Source: an uncultured Clostridia bacterium (GTDB lineage Bacteria > Bacillota > Clostridia > Oscillospirales > Acutalibacteraceae). Taken from it: 14,548 nt of DNA. Positions 5,734 to 12,736 of the stretch are shown piece by piece. Positions within the stretch are counted from its first letter, which is position 1. The number at the start of each line of letters is the position of its first letter. The translations under genes and the position numbers were made by a program. The stretch is from NCBI GenBank assembly GCA_945875045.1, contig CAMCIX010000009.1:1-14548 (forward strand), given 5' to 3'. Under the pieces are notes generated by a model that was not told where the DNA came from, searched no databases, and saw only the letters and a list, made by a program, of their open reading frames with translations.

Positions 5734-7922
5734 CGCCCGAACAGGAAAGAGATTATCAAAAATTATATAAGCAAATGCAGGATTTCGGGGGCAGTTATAA
5801 CTATGATTTGGTTAAAAAAGCCTTTGAATACTGCGTGGAAAAGCACGAGGGGCAAAAGCGCTGTACCAACGAGGATTACTATATTCACCCGTTTAATGTG
5901 GCGCTGATTATCGTCACCCTCGGAATGGACAGCGAATCGATAGCCGCGGCGCTGTTGCACGACGTTGTTGAGGATACCGACGCCACGGTTGAGGACATAA
6001 AGCGTGGCTTCGGGGACGATGTTGCATTGCTTGTGGACGGGGTTACCAAAATAGGAAGACTCAATTTTTCCACAAAAGAACAGCAACAGGCGGAAAGCCT
6101 TAGAAAAATGCTTATTGCAATGGGTCAGGACATACGCGTTATAATAATAAAGCTTGCGGACAGACTTCATAATATGCGTACAATCGACGCTATGCCCGAG
6201 CAAAAGCAGAGGGATAAATCCCTTGAAACGCTGGAAATTTACGCGCCGATTGCCCACCGCTTAGGTATCCGCCCCGTTAAAGAGGAGCTTGAAGACCTTG
6301 CTATTAAGCACTTAGACCCTGTTGCTTATAAGGAAATCGAGAATCTGCTGTCGCTTCGCAAACAGCACCGAGAGCAGATTTTAAATGAAATCAAGACCCG
6401 AATTGAGGAACGTCTGCATGAGGAGATGCCCGGGGTTGAAATGGCTTTCCAGGGCAGAGTAAAATCAATTCACGGAATATACCGCAAAATGTATATTCAG
6501 GGTAAGGACTTTGACGAAATTTACGACATTTATGCGATAAGAATTATAACCGACACGGTGGCTGATTGCTACAACATTCTCGGCATTATGCACGATATGT
6601 TCAGACCTATTCCAAATAGGTTCAAGGACTATATTTCCACCCCGAAGCCGAATATGTACCAGTCGCTTCACACTACGGTGATAAGCCGCGCGGGAATACC
6701 CTTTGAGATACAGATACGCACCTTTGAAATGCACCACACCGCCGAGTTCGGTATTGCGGCGCATTGGAAATACAAGGAGGGCATTACCGAAAACAACCGC
6801 AAAATGGAGGATAGACTTGCCTGGATTCGTCAAATTCTCGATTCTCAGGCGGCGTCAACCGACGTTTCCGACCTTGTAAGGAGCATAAAGGTCGATTTGT
6901 CGCAGGAGGACGTTTTCGCGGTTACTCCCAAGGGCGACGTTATAAATTTGCCTGTGGGAGCAACGGTTGTGGACTTTGCCTTTGCGATACACTCGGCTGT
7001 AGGAACCCGAATGGTCGGAGCTAAGGTGGACGGCAAGATTGTGCCTATTAACCACGAGGTTAAAACGGGCGAGGTTATAGAAATTTTAACCACCAATCAG
7101 GCGGGGCACGGTCCCAGCCGCGACTGGCTTAATATCGCGGTTACGTCCCAGGCGAAATCAAAGATTCGCTCCTGGTTTAAGAAAGAAAAACGCACCGAGA
7201 ATATCGCCGCGGGCAAGCTTGAAATAGAAAAGGAATTCCGTAGAAGCGGAATAGAAATGTCCGACGAGGAATACGCCGAGTTTATCGACGAGCTTGCTAA
7301 AAGACAGCGGTTTTCGAGTGCGGACGAGTTTTACGCCGCAATAGGCTACGGCGGGGTACTGCTTTCCAAAATTATGCCCCGCGTAAAAGAGGAATATAAC
7401 AAAAAGCACGCGGCGGCAAGAGCTACTGAAATTACCCCTATTCCCGAAAGAAAATCCACAAAGTCTTCGGACGGCGTTATTGTTGACGGTATTGATAACT
7501 GCCTTATCAAGCTTTCAAAATGCTGTACGCCTTTGCCGGGGGACGAGATTATCGGCTTTATCACAAGGGGTCACGGCGTTTCCATTCACAAGCGTGACTG
7601 CCCTAACGTTCCCGTTAATATTGAAAAGTCCGCCGAGCCCGAGCGTTGGATTCCCGCCCACTGGGACGGCACTAAGTCCGATTCATTTATCTCAACCCTA
7701 CAAATCGCGGCAATCGACCGTGACGGACTGGTGCTTGATATTATGAACGCGGTTTACAATATGCGGGTTACCGCCCACAGCGTTTCCGCAAGGCAGACCA
7801 AAAGCGGTAACTGTCTTGTAGTGCTTACGATTTCGGTTGAGAGCGTGGAGCATTTAAAAAGCATTACCTCACGCCTTGAAAAGGTTAAGGGCGTGTTCAG
7901 CATTGAAAGGATAAATCAGTAA
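5730..7922 (+). CDS. relA: bifunctional (p)ppGpp synthetase/hydrolase Rel
   Basis: Long RSH enzyme that makes and degrades the alarmone (p)ppGpp in response to starved ribosomes. The 730-residue length is standard. The HD hydrolase domain keeps His53, His77-Asp78, Glu81-Asp82 and Asp144 (KLADRLHNMR), the active-site set of S. dysgalactiae Rel. The synthetase domain has GRVKSIHGIYRK, the RFKD motif at 297-300 (the RXKD form of bifunctional enzymes, not the EXDD of E. coli RelA), YQSLHTTV, and EIQIRT with Glu326. TGS follows at about 392-453. The zinc-finger region has Cys598, Cys599, His620 and Cys624, and a C-terminal ACT domain lies at about 655-728. AAGGAGG lies about 9 nt before the ATG. 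Both activities should be present. It overlaps recJ by 4 nt and dtd by 1 nt. Confidence 0.97.
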   Translation: MTPEQERDYQKLYKQMQDFGGSYNYDLVKKAFEYCVEKHEGQKRCTNEDYYIHPFNVALIIVTLGMDSESIAAALLHDVVEDTDATVEDIKRGFGDDVALLVDGVTKIGRLNFSTKEQQQAESLRKMLIAMGQDIRVIIIKLADRLHNMRTIDAMPEQKQRDKSLETLEIYAPIAHRLGIRPVKEELEDLAIKHLDPVAYKEIENLLSLRKQHREQILNEIKTRIEERLHEEMPGVEMAFQGRVKSIHGIYRKMYIQGKDFDEIYDIYAIRIITDTVADCYNILGIMHDMFRPIPNRFKDYISTPKPNMYQSLHTTVISRAGIPFEIQIRTFEMHHTAEFGIAAHWKYKEGITENNRKMEDRLAWIRQILDSQAASTDVSDLVRSIKVDLSQEDVFAVTPKGDVINLPVGATVVDFAFAIHSAVGTRMVGAKVDGKIVPINHEVKTGEVIEILTTNQAGHGPSRDWLNIAVTSQAKSKIRSWFKKEKRTENIAAGKLEIEKEFRRSGIEMSDEEYAEFIDELAKRQRFSSADEFYAAIGYGGVLLSKIMPRVKEEYNKKHAAARATEITPIPERKSTKSSDGVIVDGIDNCLIKLSKCCTPLPGDEIIGFITRGHGVSIHKRDCPNVPVNIEKSAEPERWIPAHWDGTKSDSFISTLQIAAIDRDGLVLDIMNAVYNMRVTAHSVSARQTKSGNCLVVLTISVESVEHLKSITSRLEKVKGVFSIERINQ

Positions 7923-8386
7923 TGAAGGCTGTAATTCAACGGGTGGAGAGCGCGGCTGTAAGGGTGGACGGCAAAACCGTCGGCTCTTGCGGTAAGGGCT
8001 ATATGATTCTTTTCGGAGCGGCATTAGGCGATACCGAGGCAGAGACCGAGTTGCTTGCGAAAAAAACCGCTAACCTCCGCGTTTTCTGCGACGAAAACGG
8101 TAAAATGAATAAATCCATACTTGATATTGACGGCGAGGTTTTAGCCGTCTCCCAGTTCACCCTCTGCGCCGACGTTAAAAAGGGCAACCGCCCCTCCTTT
8201 ATAGGCGCGTTAGAGCCCAAAAGCGCCGAAAGGCTTTACGACCTTTACTGCGAAAAGCTAAAGGAATTAGGTGTAAAGCGGGTGGAAAAGGGAATTTTCG
8301 GCGCGGATATGAAGGTTGAGCTTATTAACGACGGACCTGTGACGATACTGTTTGACACCGATATATGGAGAAAAAATGAAAATTAA
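7922..8386 (+). CDS. dtd: D-aminoacyl-tRNA deacylase Dtd
   Basis: Dtd removes D-amino acids (and glycine from tRNA-Ala) mischarged on tRNA, an aminoacyl-tRNA proofreading step in the cytosol. The 154-residue product starts MKAVIQRV as usual. It has the SQFTL motif at 77-81 with Thr80 and the NDGPVT motif at 136-141, which carries the Gly-cisPro pair that gives chiral selection. The start codon shares its A with the relA stop (TAATG), and AAAGGAT precedes it. Placement directly after relA is the classical Firmicutes order. Confidence 0.96.
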   Translation: MKAVIQRVESAAVRVDGKTVGSCGKGYMILFGAALGDTEAETELLAKKTANLRVFCDENGKMNKSILDIDGEVLAVSQFTLCADVKKGNRPSFIGALEPKSAERLYDLYCEKLKELGVKRVEKGIFGADMKVELINDGPVTILFDTDIWRKNEN

Positions 8387-8987
8387 AACTTTACATCTGG
8401 GACTTATTAAAACCAACTGCTATCTTATTTCAACCGAAAGGGCGGCGGTGGTAATCGACCCCGGCTTTGAAAGACCCGCGACCCTTGATTTTTTGAATGA
8501 AAATTCCGATAAGGAGCGGCTTATCCTCTTGACCCACGCCCACTTTGACCATATCGGAGGGGCAGAGGTCTTGCGCGAAAAAACGGGGGTTAAGATTGGA
8601 ATAGGCGAATTAGACGCGGAGGGACTTGCCGATACCGCGCTTAATCTTTCTGATATGTTTCACGCGAATATCGCACCCTTTAAGCCCGATTTAACCTTTA
8701 TAAACGGGGAAAAAGTCACGGTCGGGGATATTGAATTTAAGGTGATAGAAACTCCGGGTCACACGTTGGGCGGGGTGTGCTATCTTACGGGGGACTGCCT
8801 TTTTTCGGGCGACACACTTTTTGAAAACTCGATAGGCCGTACCGATTTCCCCGGCGGCGACCTAAAGGTGCTTAAGCGTTCGGTTAAAAAGCTTATGACC
8901 CTGCCTAACGAAACCAAGGTCTACCCGGGACACGGCTATTCCACAACCGTGGGGCGCGAAAAAGAAAACAATATGTTTGTGTGGTAA
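8376..8987 (+). CDS. MBL-fold metallohydrolase, glyoxalase II-like
   Basis: A metallo-beta-lactamase-fold hydrolase of the compact HAGH/YqgX/YcbL type, which binds two metals and often cleaves S-lactoylglutathione-like thioesters; the true substrate is unknown. The 203-residue product has every ligand: THAHFDH (His54, His56, Asp58, His59), PGHT (His129), SGDT (Asp146) and PGHG (His186). GRTDFPGG near 155-161 is typical of this subgroup. The frame is open from TTG 8352, but ATG 8376 has GGAG 5 nt ahead and begins at the usual family start (MKIKTLHLG), so I use it. It overlaps dtd by 11 nt and is followed by hemZ after 4 nt. Confidence 0.9.
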   Translation: MKIKTLHLGLIKTNCYLISTERAAVVIDPGFERPATLDFLNENSDKERLILLTHAHFDHIGGAEVLREKTGVKIGIGELDAEGLADTALNLSDMFHANIAPFKPDLTFINGEKVTVGDIEFKVIETPGHTLGGVCYLTGDCLFSGDTLFENSIGRTDFPGGDLKVLKRSVKKLMTLPNETKVYPGHGYSTTVGREKENNMFVW

Positions 8988-8991
8988 GAAA

Positions 8992-10473
8992 ATGAAGCTG
9001 TGTCTTATAAATCATTCATACAAATACGAGCTTGAAAAGCTTATAAGGATTTTTCTGCCCTTTGAGAAAATTGAGTTTTCCGAGGAGAAGGAGGAGGGGG
9101 AGCGGACTGCGCTGACCTCGCTATTAAAGGGAAAAACCGAAACCGAGCTTTCCGCCGAGCTTATAATCGATAATAACCGCTTTACCGCTTTTAATACCCT
9201 TTCAAACGACAGTCCCGACTATGACAATGAATGTGAACGGCTTTTGGCGGTTGCGCTTTACAACTGCTTTGTAAGCGCGTCGGGCTATGTTCCCGAATGG
9301 GGGATTTTAACGGGCGTTCGCCCCGCAAAGCTTTTTTCACGTCTTTGCTCGTCCGACGGTCTTTTGTCGGCGGAGGATTGGTTTAAAAAGGGGCTTATGG
9401 TAAGCGAAAACAAAATTTCCCTCTGCCGCGAGACGGTTGAGAGCGAAAACCGCATTACCGCCCTTTCCGCGCCCGATTCATACAGCCTTTATATTTCCAT
9501 ACCCTTTTGCCCTACAAGGTGCGCCTACTGCTCCTTTGTTTCCCATTCCGTAGAACAGGCAAAGAACCTTATTCCCGATTATATAAGGCTTTTAAAGGAG
9601 GAATTAAGGCTTACCGCCGAAATTGCAAAAAAGCTTAAATTAAGGCTCGAAACGGTTTATATCGGCGGGGGAACTCCCACCGCCCTTTGTGCTGAGCAGT
9701 TAGGCGAAATAATGACGGCGGTTAGGGACTTTTTCGACCTTTCCGCGTTAAGGGAATACACCGTCGAGGCGGGCAGACCCGACACCGTGACCGCAGAGAA
9801 GCTTGATACAATAAAGCGTCTGGGTGCTACCAGAATAAGCATTAATCCCCAGACTATGAATGACGGGGTGCTAAAGGAAATAGGCAGACGGCACACCGCA
9901 GAGGATACCGAAAGGGCGTTTTTGCTTGCAAGGGAGCACGGCTTTGAAAATATAAATACCGATTTGATAGCGGGACTTCCGGGGGACGACTTTGAAAGCT
10001 TTAAAGCTACCCTTAAACGAGTTTTGGCGCTTAATCCCGAAAGCGTTACGGTTCATTCCCTTTCTATGAAGCGTTCCTCTACGCTTAATGTTAAAGGACT
10101 TTTTCCCGAGGCGAAAATGGGATCGGAGGCGGCAAAAATGGTGAATTTTGCCCGCGAAACCCTCACCGAAAACGGAATTTTTCCGTATTACATGTATAGG
10201 CAGAGCAAGACTGTGGGCAACCTTGAAAATGTGGGCTATGCTAAGAGGGGAGCGGAGTGTCTCTACAACGTTTTCACAATGGACGAGACCCATACGGTTT
10301 TAGCCTGCGGCGCGTCGGCGGTTACAAAGCTTAGAGAGCCCGACGGACCTTATATTGAACGAATTTTTAACTACAAATATCCATATGAATATATCAGCCG
10401 CTTTGATGAGCTGGCGGCGAGAAAGGACGGTGTTTTAAAGTTTTATGAAAAATACCCTGCAGGTAATAAATGA
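8992..10473 (+). CDS. hemZ: HemZ-type radical SAM coproporphyrinogen dehydrogenase-like protein
   Basis: HemZ is the Firmicutes-specific branch of the HemN family. It is annotated as oxygen-independent coproporphyrinogen III oxidase, although biochemical proof for the branch is limited. The 493-residue product has a roughly 165-residue N-terminal domain special to HemZ (GILTGVRPAKLF near 102-113). The radical-SAM motif CPTRCAYC follows with Cys173, Cys177 and Cys180, then GGGTPT near 225 (SAM binding) and the HemN-like NTDLIAGLPGD segment. The frame is open from TTG 8977, but ATG 8992 lies 4 nt after the previous stop and gives the usual MKLCLINHSYKYE start. Its ribosome binding site is weak, so coupling to the upstream gene is likely. 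Place in heme synthesis is not shown by any neighbour here. Confidence 0.9.
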   Translation: MKLCLINHSYKYELEKLIRIFLPFEKIEFSEEKEEGERTALTSLLKGKTETELSAELIIDNNRFTAFNTLSNDSPDYDNECERLLAVALYNCFVSASGYVPEWGILTGVRPAKLFSRLCSSDGLLSAEDWFKKGLMVSENKISLCRETVESENRITALSAPDSYSLYISIPFCPTRCAYCSFVSHSVEQAKNLIPDYIRLLKEELRLTAEIAKKLKLRLETVYIGGGTPTALCAEQLGEIMTAVRDFFDLSALREYTVEAGRPDTVTAEKLDTIKRLGATRISINPQTMNDGVLKEIGRRHTAEDTERAFLLAREHGFENINTDLIAGLPGDDFESFKATLKRVLALNPESVTVHSLSMKRSSTLNVKGLFPEAKMGSEAAKMVNFARETLTENGIFPYYMYRQSKTVGNLENVGYAKRGAECLYNVFTMDETHTVLACGASAVTKLREPDGPYIERIFNYKYPYEYISRFDELAARKDGVLKFYEKYPAGNK

Positions 10474-11377
10474 TTTTGCGCTTAATTCCCCAAGGGAGCT
10501 TATTGCCCGAGCGGAACGGCATTACGATAGGGAGCTAAGCGACATTGCAAAGCGCATTTCGGAAGACGACGATATAAAAATTGTTGCTTTAGCGGGACCC
10601 TCCGCATCGGGTAAGACTACAACGGCGCACATTCTCCGCGAAAAGCTAAGGGAGCTTGACGAGGAAACCGAGATTATTTCCCTCGACGATTTTTATTTAC
10701 CTATCGACAGTCTGCCCCTGTTAGAGGACGGCACAAGGGATATTGAATCGGTAAACGCCCTTGATATTCCGCTTATTAACAAATGCTTTAACGAAATTAT
10801 AAGGACGGGCAAAACCGTACTCCCTAAATTTAAGTTTTCCACTAAGGAAAGGATAATTAACGCGCGGGAAATCGACCTTTCGGGCAGAGGAATAGCTATA
10901 GTCGAGGGACTTCACGCATTAAATCCCCTTATTACCGATTTAGTGCCGAGCAAAAATATTTTCAAGGCGTATATCAGCGTAAACCGAGGGATTGTAAACG
11001 AGGACGGTAGCAGGCTTTTGTCAAGCCGTCAGATAAGGCTTGCAAGGCGGGTACTGCGCGACCGCACCTTTAGAGGTACACCCGTAAACGAGACCCTATC
11101 GCTTTGGCAGGGCGTGGTAGAGGGGGAGGAGAAGTACCTCTATTGCTTTAAGGAGACCGCCGACGTGCAGATAAAGACCCTCCATATTTACGAGCCCTGT
11201 CTTTACCGAAACAAAATTTTAAGCCTTAAGGACGAAATAAGCGAGGACGCGCCCCTTAAAGACTATTTTTTAAAAACCGCCGCCGCGCTTGAGCGTTTCG
11301 TCCCGATTGACATTTCACTTGTACCGCCCGACTCGCTTATCACGGAATTTGTGGGGAACGGCAAATATAAGCTGTAA
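10445..11377 (+). CDS. uridine kinase/phosphoribulokinase-like nucleoside kinase, kinase domain only
   Basis: P-loop kinase of the uridine kinase/PRK class, expected to phosphorylate a nucleoside with NTP; the substrate cannot be read from sequence. Residues 51-59 form the Walker A GPSASGKTT. SLDDFY near 79-84 carries the acidic pair Asp81-Asp82, and VEGLHALN is the usual active-site strand. The sequence follows the clostridial protein with N-terminal TGS and ThrRS-like domains fused to a kinase, but begins only at the linker (VINDFALNSPRELIARAE), so the roughly 200 or more N-terminal residues of that form are absent. An in-frame TAA sits two codons before the ATG, so no longer product is possible. 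The start lies 29 nt inside hemZ without a good ribosome binding site. It is the last gene of the recJ operon, and no hairpin follows it. Confidence 0.82.
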   Translation: MKNTLQVINDFALNSPRELIARAERHYDRELSDIAKRISEDDDIKIVALAGPSASGKTTTAHILREKLRELDEETEIISLDDFYLPIDSLPLLEDGTRDIESVNALDIPLINKCFNEIIRTGKTVLPKFKFSTKERIINAREIDLSGRGIAIVEGLHALNPLITDLVPSKNIFKAYISVNRGIVNEDGSRLLSSRQIRLARRVLRDRTFRGTPVNETLSLWQGVVEGEEKYLYCFKETADVQIKTLHIYEPCLYRNKILSLKDEISEDAPLKDYFLKTAAALERFVPIDISLVPPDSLITEFVGNGKYKL

Positions 11378-11383
11378 ACCTGC

Positions 11384-11412
11384 TTGAAATGTTCATATAT
11401 TTATGATAAAAT
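11384..11412 (+). promoter_or_regulatory. sigma-A promoter of the zinc-ribbon gene
   Basis: TTGAAA (11384-11389), a 17-nt spacer, and TAAAAT (11407-11412). It is followed closely by AAGGAGG (11421-11427), 8 nt before the ATG at 11436. With no terminator after the kinase gene, read-through from the recJ operon is also possible. Confidence 0.8.
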
Positions 11413-11435
11413 AAGAAAAAAAGGAGGTCTTTATA

Positions 11436-11825
11436 ATGGATTTTTTTGACGATATGGTAAATAAGGCTAAGGAAGCTATTGACGTCGCCTCTAAAAAAAC
11501 GGGCGAGGTCGTAAACACCCAAAAGCAGAAATTCGATATTGCCTCGCTTGAAAGCAAAAGAGCAAAGGATTACGCGGTTTTGGGCGAGATTTATTACAAT
11601 AAGATAAAGGACGGCGCTGTCGAGGACGAAAACGTAAGCGAGTTAGTGCTGGCTATAAAGGAAAAAAGCGAGAAGATAGAAAAGCTTAAGGCAGAGGTTA
11701 ACAGCGCTAAAAATAAGCGCATTTGCCCTAAGTGCGGCGCGGCTATCGAGCAGACCTCAAACTACTGTAACGCCTGCGGCGCAAAGCTGTTTTTTGACAG
11801 CGAGGAAGACAAGGCAGAGGAATAA
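11436..11825 (+). CDS. small coiled-coil protein with C-terminal zinc ribbon
   Basis: A 129-residue hydrophilic protein of unknown function. Residues of about 1-95 are predicted alpha-helical and charged, with a likely coiled coil around 68-95 (ELVLAIKEKSEKIEKLKAEV). The C-terminus is a zinc ribbon with CPKCG at 97-101 and CNACG at 111-115. The tail is acidic (SEEDKAEE). There is no signal peptide or membrane segment, so it should be cytosolic. The ribosome binding site AAGGAGG is near perfect, so expression may be high. The gene has its own promoter and terminator and no obvious functional link to its neighbours. Similar helical zinc-ribbon proteins are frequent in Clostridia as hypothetical proteins. 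Confidence 0.88.
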   Translation: MDFFDDMVNKAKEAIDVASKKTGEVVNTQKQKFDIASLESKRAKDYAVLGEIYYNKIKDGAVEDENVSELVLAIKEKSEKIEKLKAEVNSAKNKRICPKCGAAIEQTSNYCNACGAKLFFDSEEDKAEE

Positions 11826-11862
11826 CGGATCACCGCCGTTTATTATTTTTATCTGATTGTAG

Positions 11863-11889
11863 GGCAGGGGCTTGCTCCTGCCGTTTTTT
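11863..11889 (+). terminator. Rho-independent terminator of the zinc-ribbon gene
   Basis: GGCAGG (11863-11868) pairs with CCTGCC (11877-11882). A G-T pair and possibly two more G-C pairs extend the stem toward the loop. One G and six T residues (11884-11889) follow. The sequence upstream reads TTGTAGGG, which resembles the edge of the inverted-repeat element at 11902, so this hairpin may itself derive from that repeat family. Confidence 0.8.
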
Positions 11890-11901
11890 CGGTTAAATAC
11901 T

Positions 11902-11977
11902 GTAGGGGCGGGCGTCCCCGACCGCCCGTTTTGTGTAAAAATACCGTTTACGGGACGTCAGGGATGCCGTCCCCTAC
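11902..11977. repeat. 76-bp REP/MITE-like element with 27-bp imperfect inverted repeats
   Basis: The left arm 11902-11928 (begins GTAGGGGCGGGCG) and the reverse complement of the right arm 11951-11977 (begins GTAGGGGACGGCA) agree at 21 of 27 positions, including the outer seven. Each arm also folds alone: CGGGCG/CGCCCG in the left and GGGACG/CGTCCC in the right. The 22-bp centre is AT-rich. The direct repeat TAAAT occurs just outside on both sides (11894-11898 and 11978-11982), compatible with a target duplication but short enough to be chance. It carries no gene. GTAGGGGC-type hairpins scattered between genes are, from memory, common in gut Clostridia. Confidence 0.65.
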
Positions 11978-12033
11978 TAAATGCTTTTAACAGAGTTGTT
12001 TATTATCATTGCTGTCAGGAACGGAGAAATAGG

Positions 12034-12735
12034 ATGGATAATACCAAAAAAATCGGAATAATCGTCGCCGATGCGGACGAGTTTGCACCCCTTGAGGAAA
12101 CAATCAAAAAAGGCGAATACACCGAAAGCTTTTTTCTGAAAAGAAAGATACTTGAATTTAAAACCGAAAACGCCGAAATTTCCGCCATACTCTGCGGAAT
12201 AGGCAAGGTAAACGCCGCCGCCGCCGCGGCGCATCTTGTGGATTCGGGCTGTGAAATTATACTTAATTACGGGCTTTCGGGCGGAATCAGCGGTATAAGG
12301 CGGGGCGAGCTTTGCCTTTGCACCGAGTTTTTAGAGCACGATTTCGACCTTACCGCAATAGGCTATAAGCCCTGCGAAAAGCCGGGGCAGGGTAGTTACA
12401 TTTACAAGTCGGACAAGCAATTAAACGACCTTATAAAAGCCCTGTTGCCGGGTATTAAGGCGGGCTTAGCCGCGACGGGCGACCGCTTTGTCTGCGACGA
12501 GGGCTTGCGGAAGCTCTTAAGGGAGGACTTCGGCGCAATGTCCTGCGATATGGAGACGGCGGCTATAGCCTATGTCTGCGAGTACGCGGGCGTACCCTTT
12601 GCCGCGGTTCGCAAGGCCTCCGACGACGCGGGGGAGGAAGCCCTTGAAAGCTACCGCGAAATGAATACCTCGGGCGAGACTGATCTGTCCGACTTTATTC
12701 TCGACCTCGCTTACGCCGCCGCAAAAGAGCTTTAA
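12034..12735 (+). CDS. mtnN: 5'-methylthioadenosine/S-adenosylhomocysteine nucleosidase
   Basis: MTAN cleaves the glycosidic bond of methylthioadenosine and S-adenosylhomocysteine, releasing adenine. This clears inhibitory SAM by-products and recycles methionine and adenine. The 233-residue length fits. The catalytic set matches E. coli MTAN: Glu16 in DADEF (E. coli Glu12), Glu174 in DMETAAIAYVC, and Asp197 in KASDDAG, the last two with identical numbering. The phosphorylase-fold glycine motif NYGLSGGISG is near 78-87. The frame is open from 11872, but that part runs through the terminator and the inverted-repeat element. ATG 12034 has GGAG 7 nt ahead. The gene is followed by the flippase gene after 1 nt. 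A related nucleosidase specificity cannot be excluded. No clear promoter was found directly upstream. Confidence 0.82.
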   Translation: MDNTKKIGIIVADADEFAPLEETIKKGEYTESFFLKRKILEFKTENAEISAILCGIGKVNAAAAAAHLVDSGCEIILNYGLSGGISGIRRGELCLCTEFLEHDFDLTAIGYKPCEKPGQGSYIYKSDKQLNDLIKALLPGIKAGLAATGDRFVCDEGLRKLLREDFGAMSCDMETAAIAYVCEYAGVPFAAVRKASDDAGEEALESYREMNTSGETDLSDFILDLAYAAAKEL

Positions 12736-12736
12736 G

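Noticed and set aside
5763..6257. 164-codon minus-strand ORF inside relA
   Set aside because: Antisense to the conserved HD domain of Rel, whose coding evidence is overwhelming.
11872..12033. 54-residue N-terminal extension of the nucleosidase
   Set aside because: It would translate the terminator and the inverted-repeat element; ATG 12034 has GGAG at good spacing and places the catalytic residues at the family positions.
11978..12033. Promoter for mtnN at TATTAT 12001-12006
   Set aside because: The position 17 nt upstream reads TAAATG, not a -35 hexamer; transcription source remains undecided.
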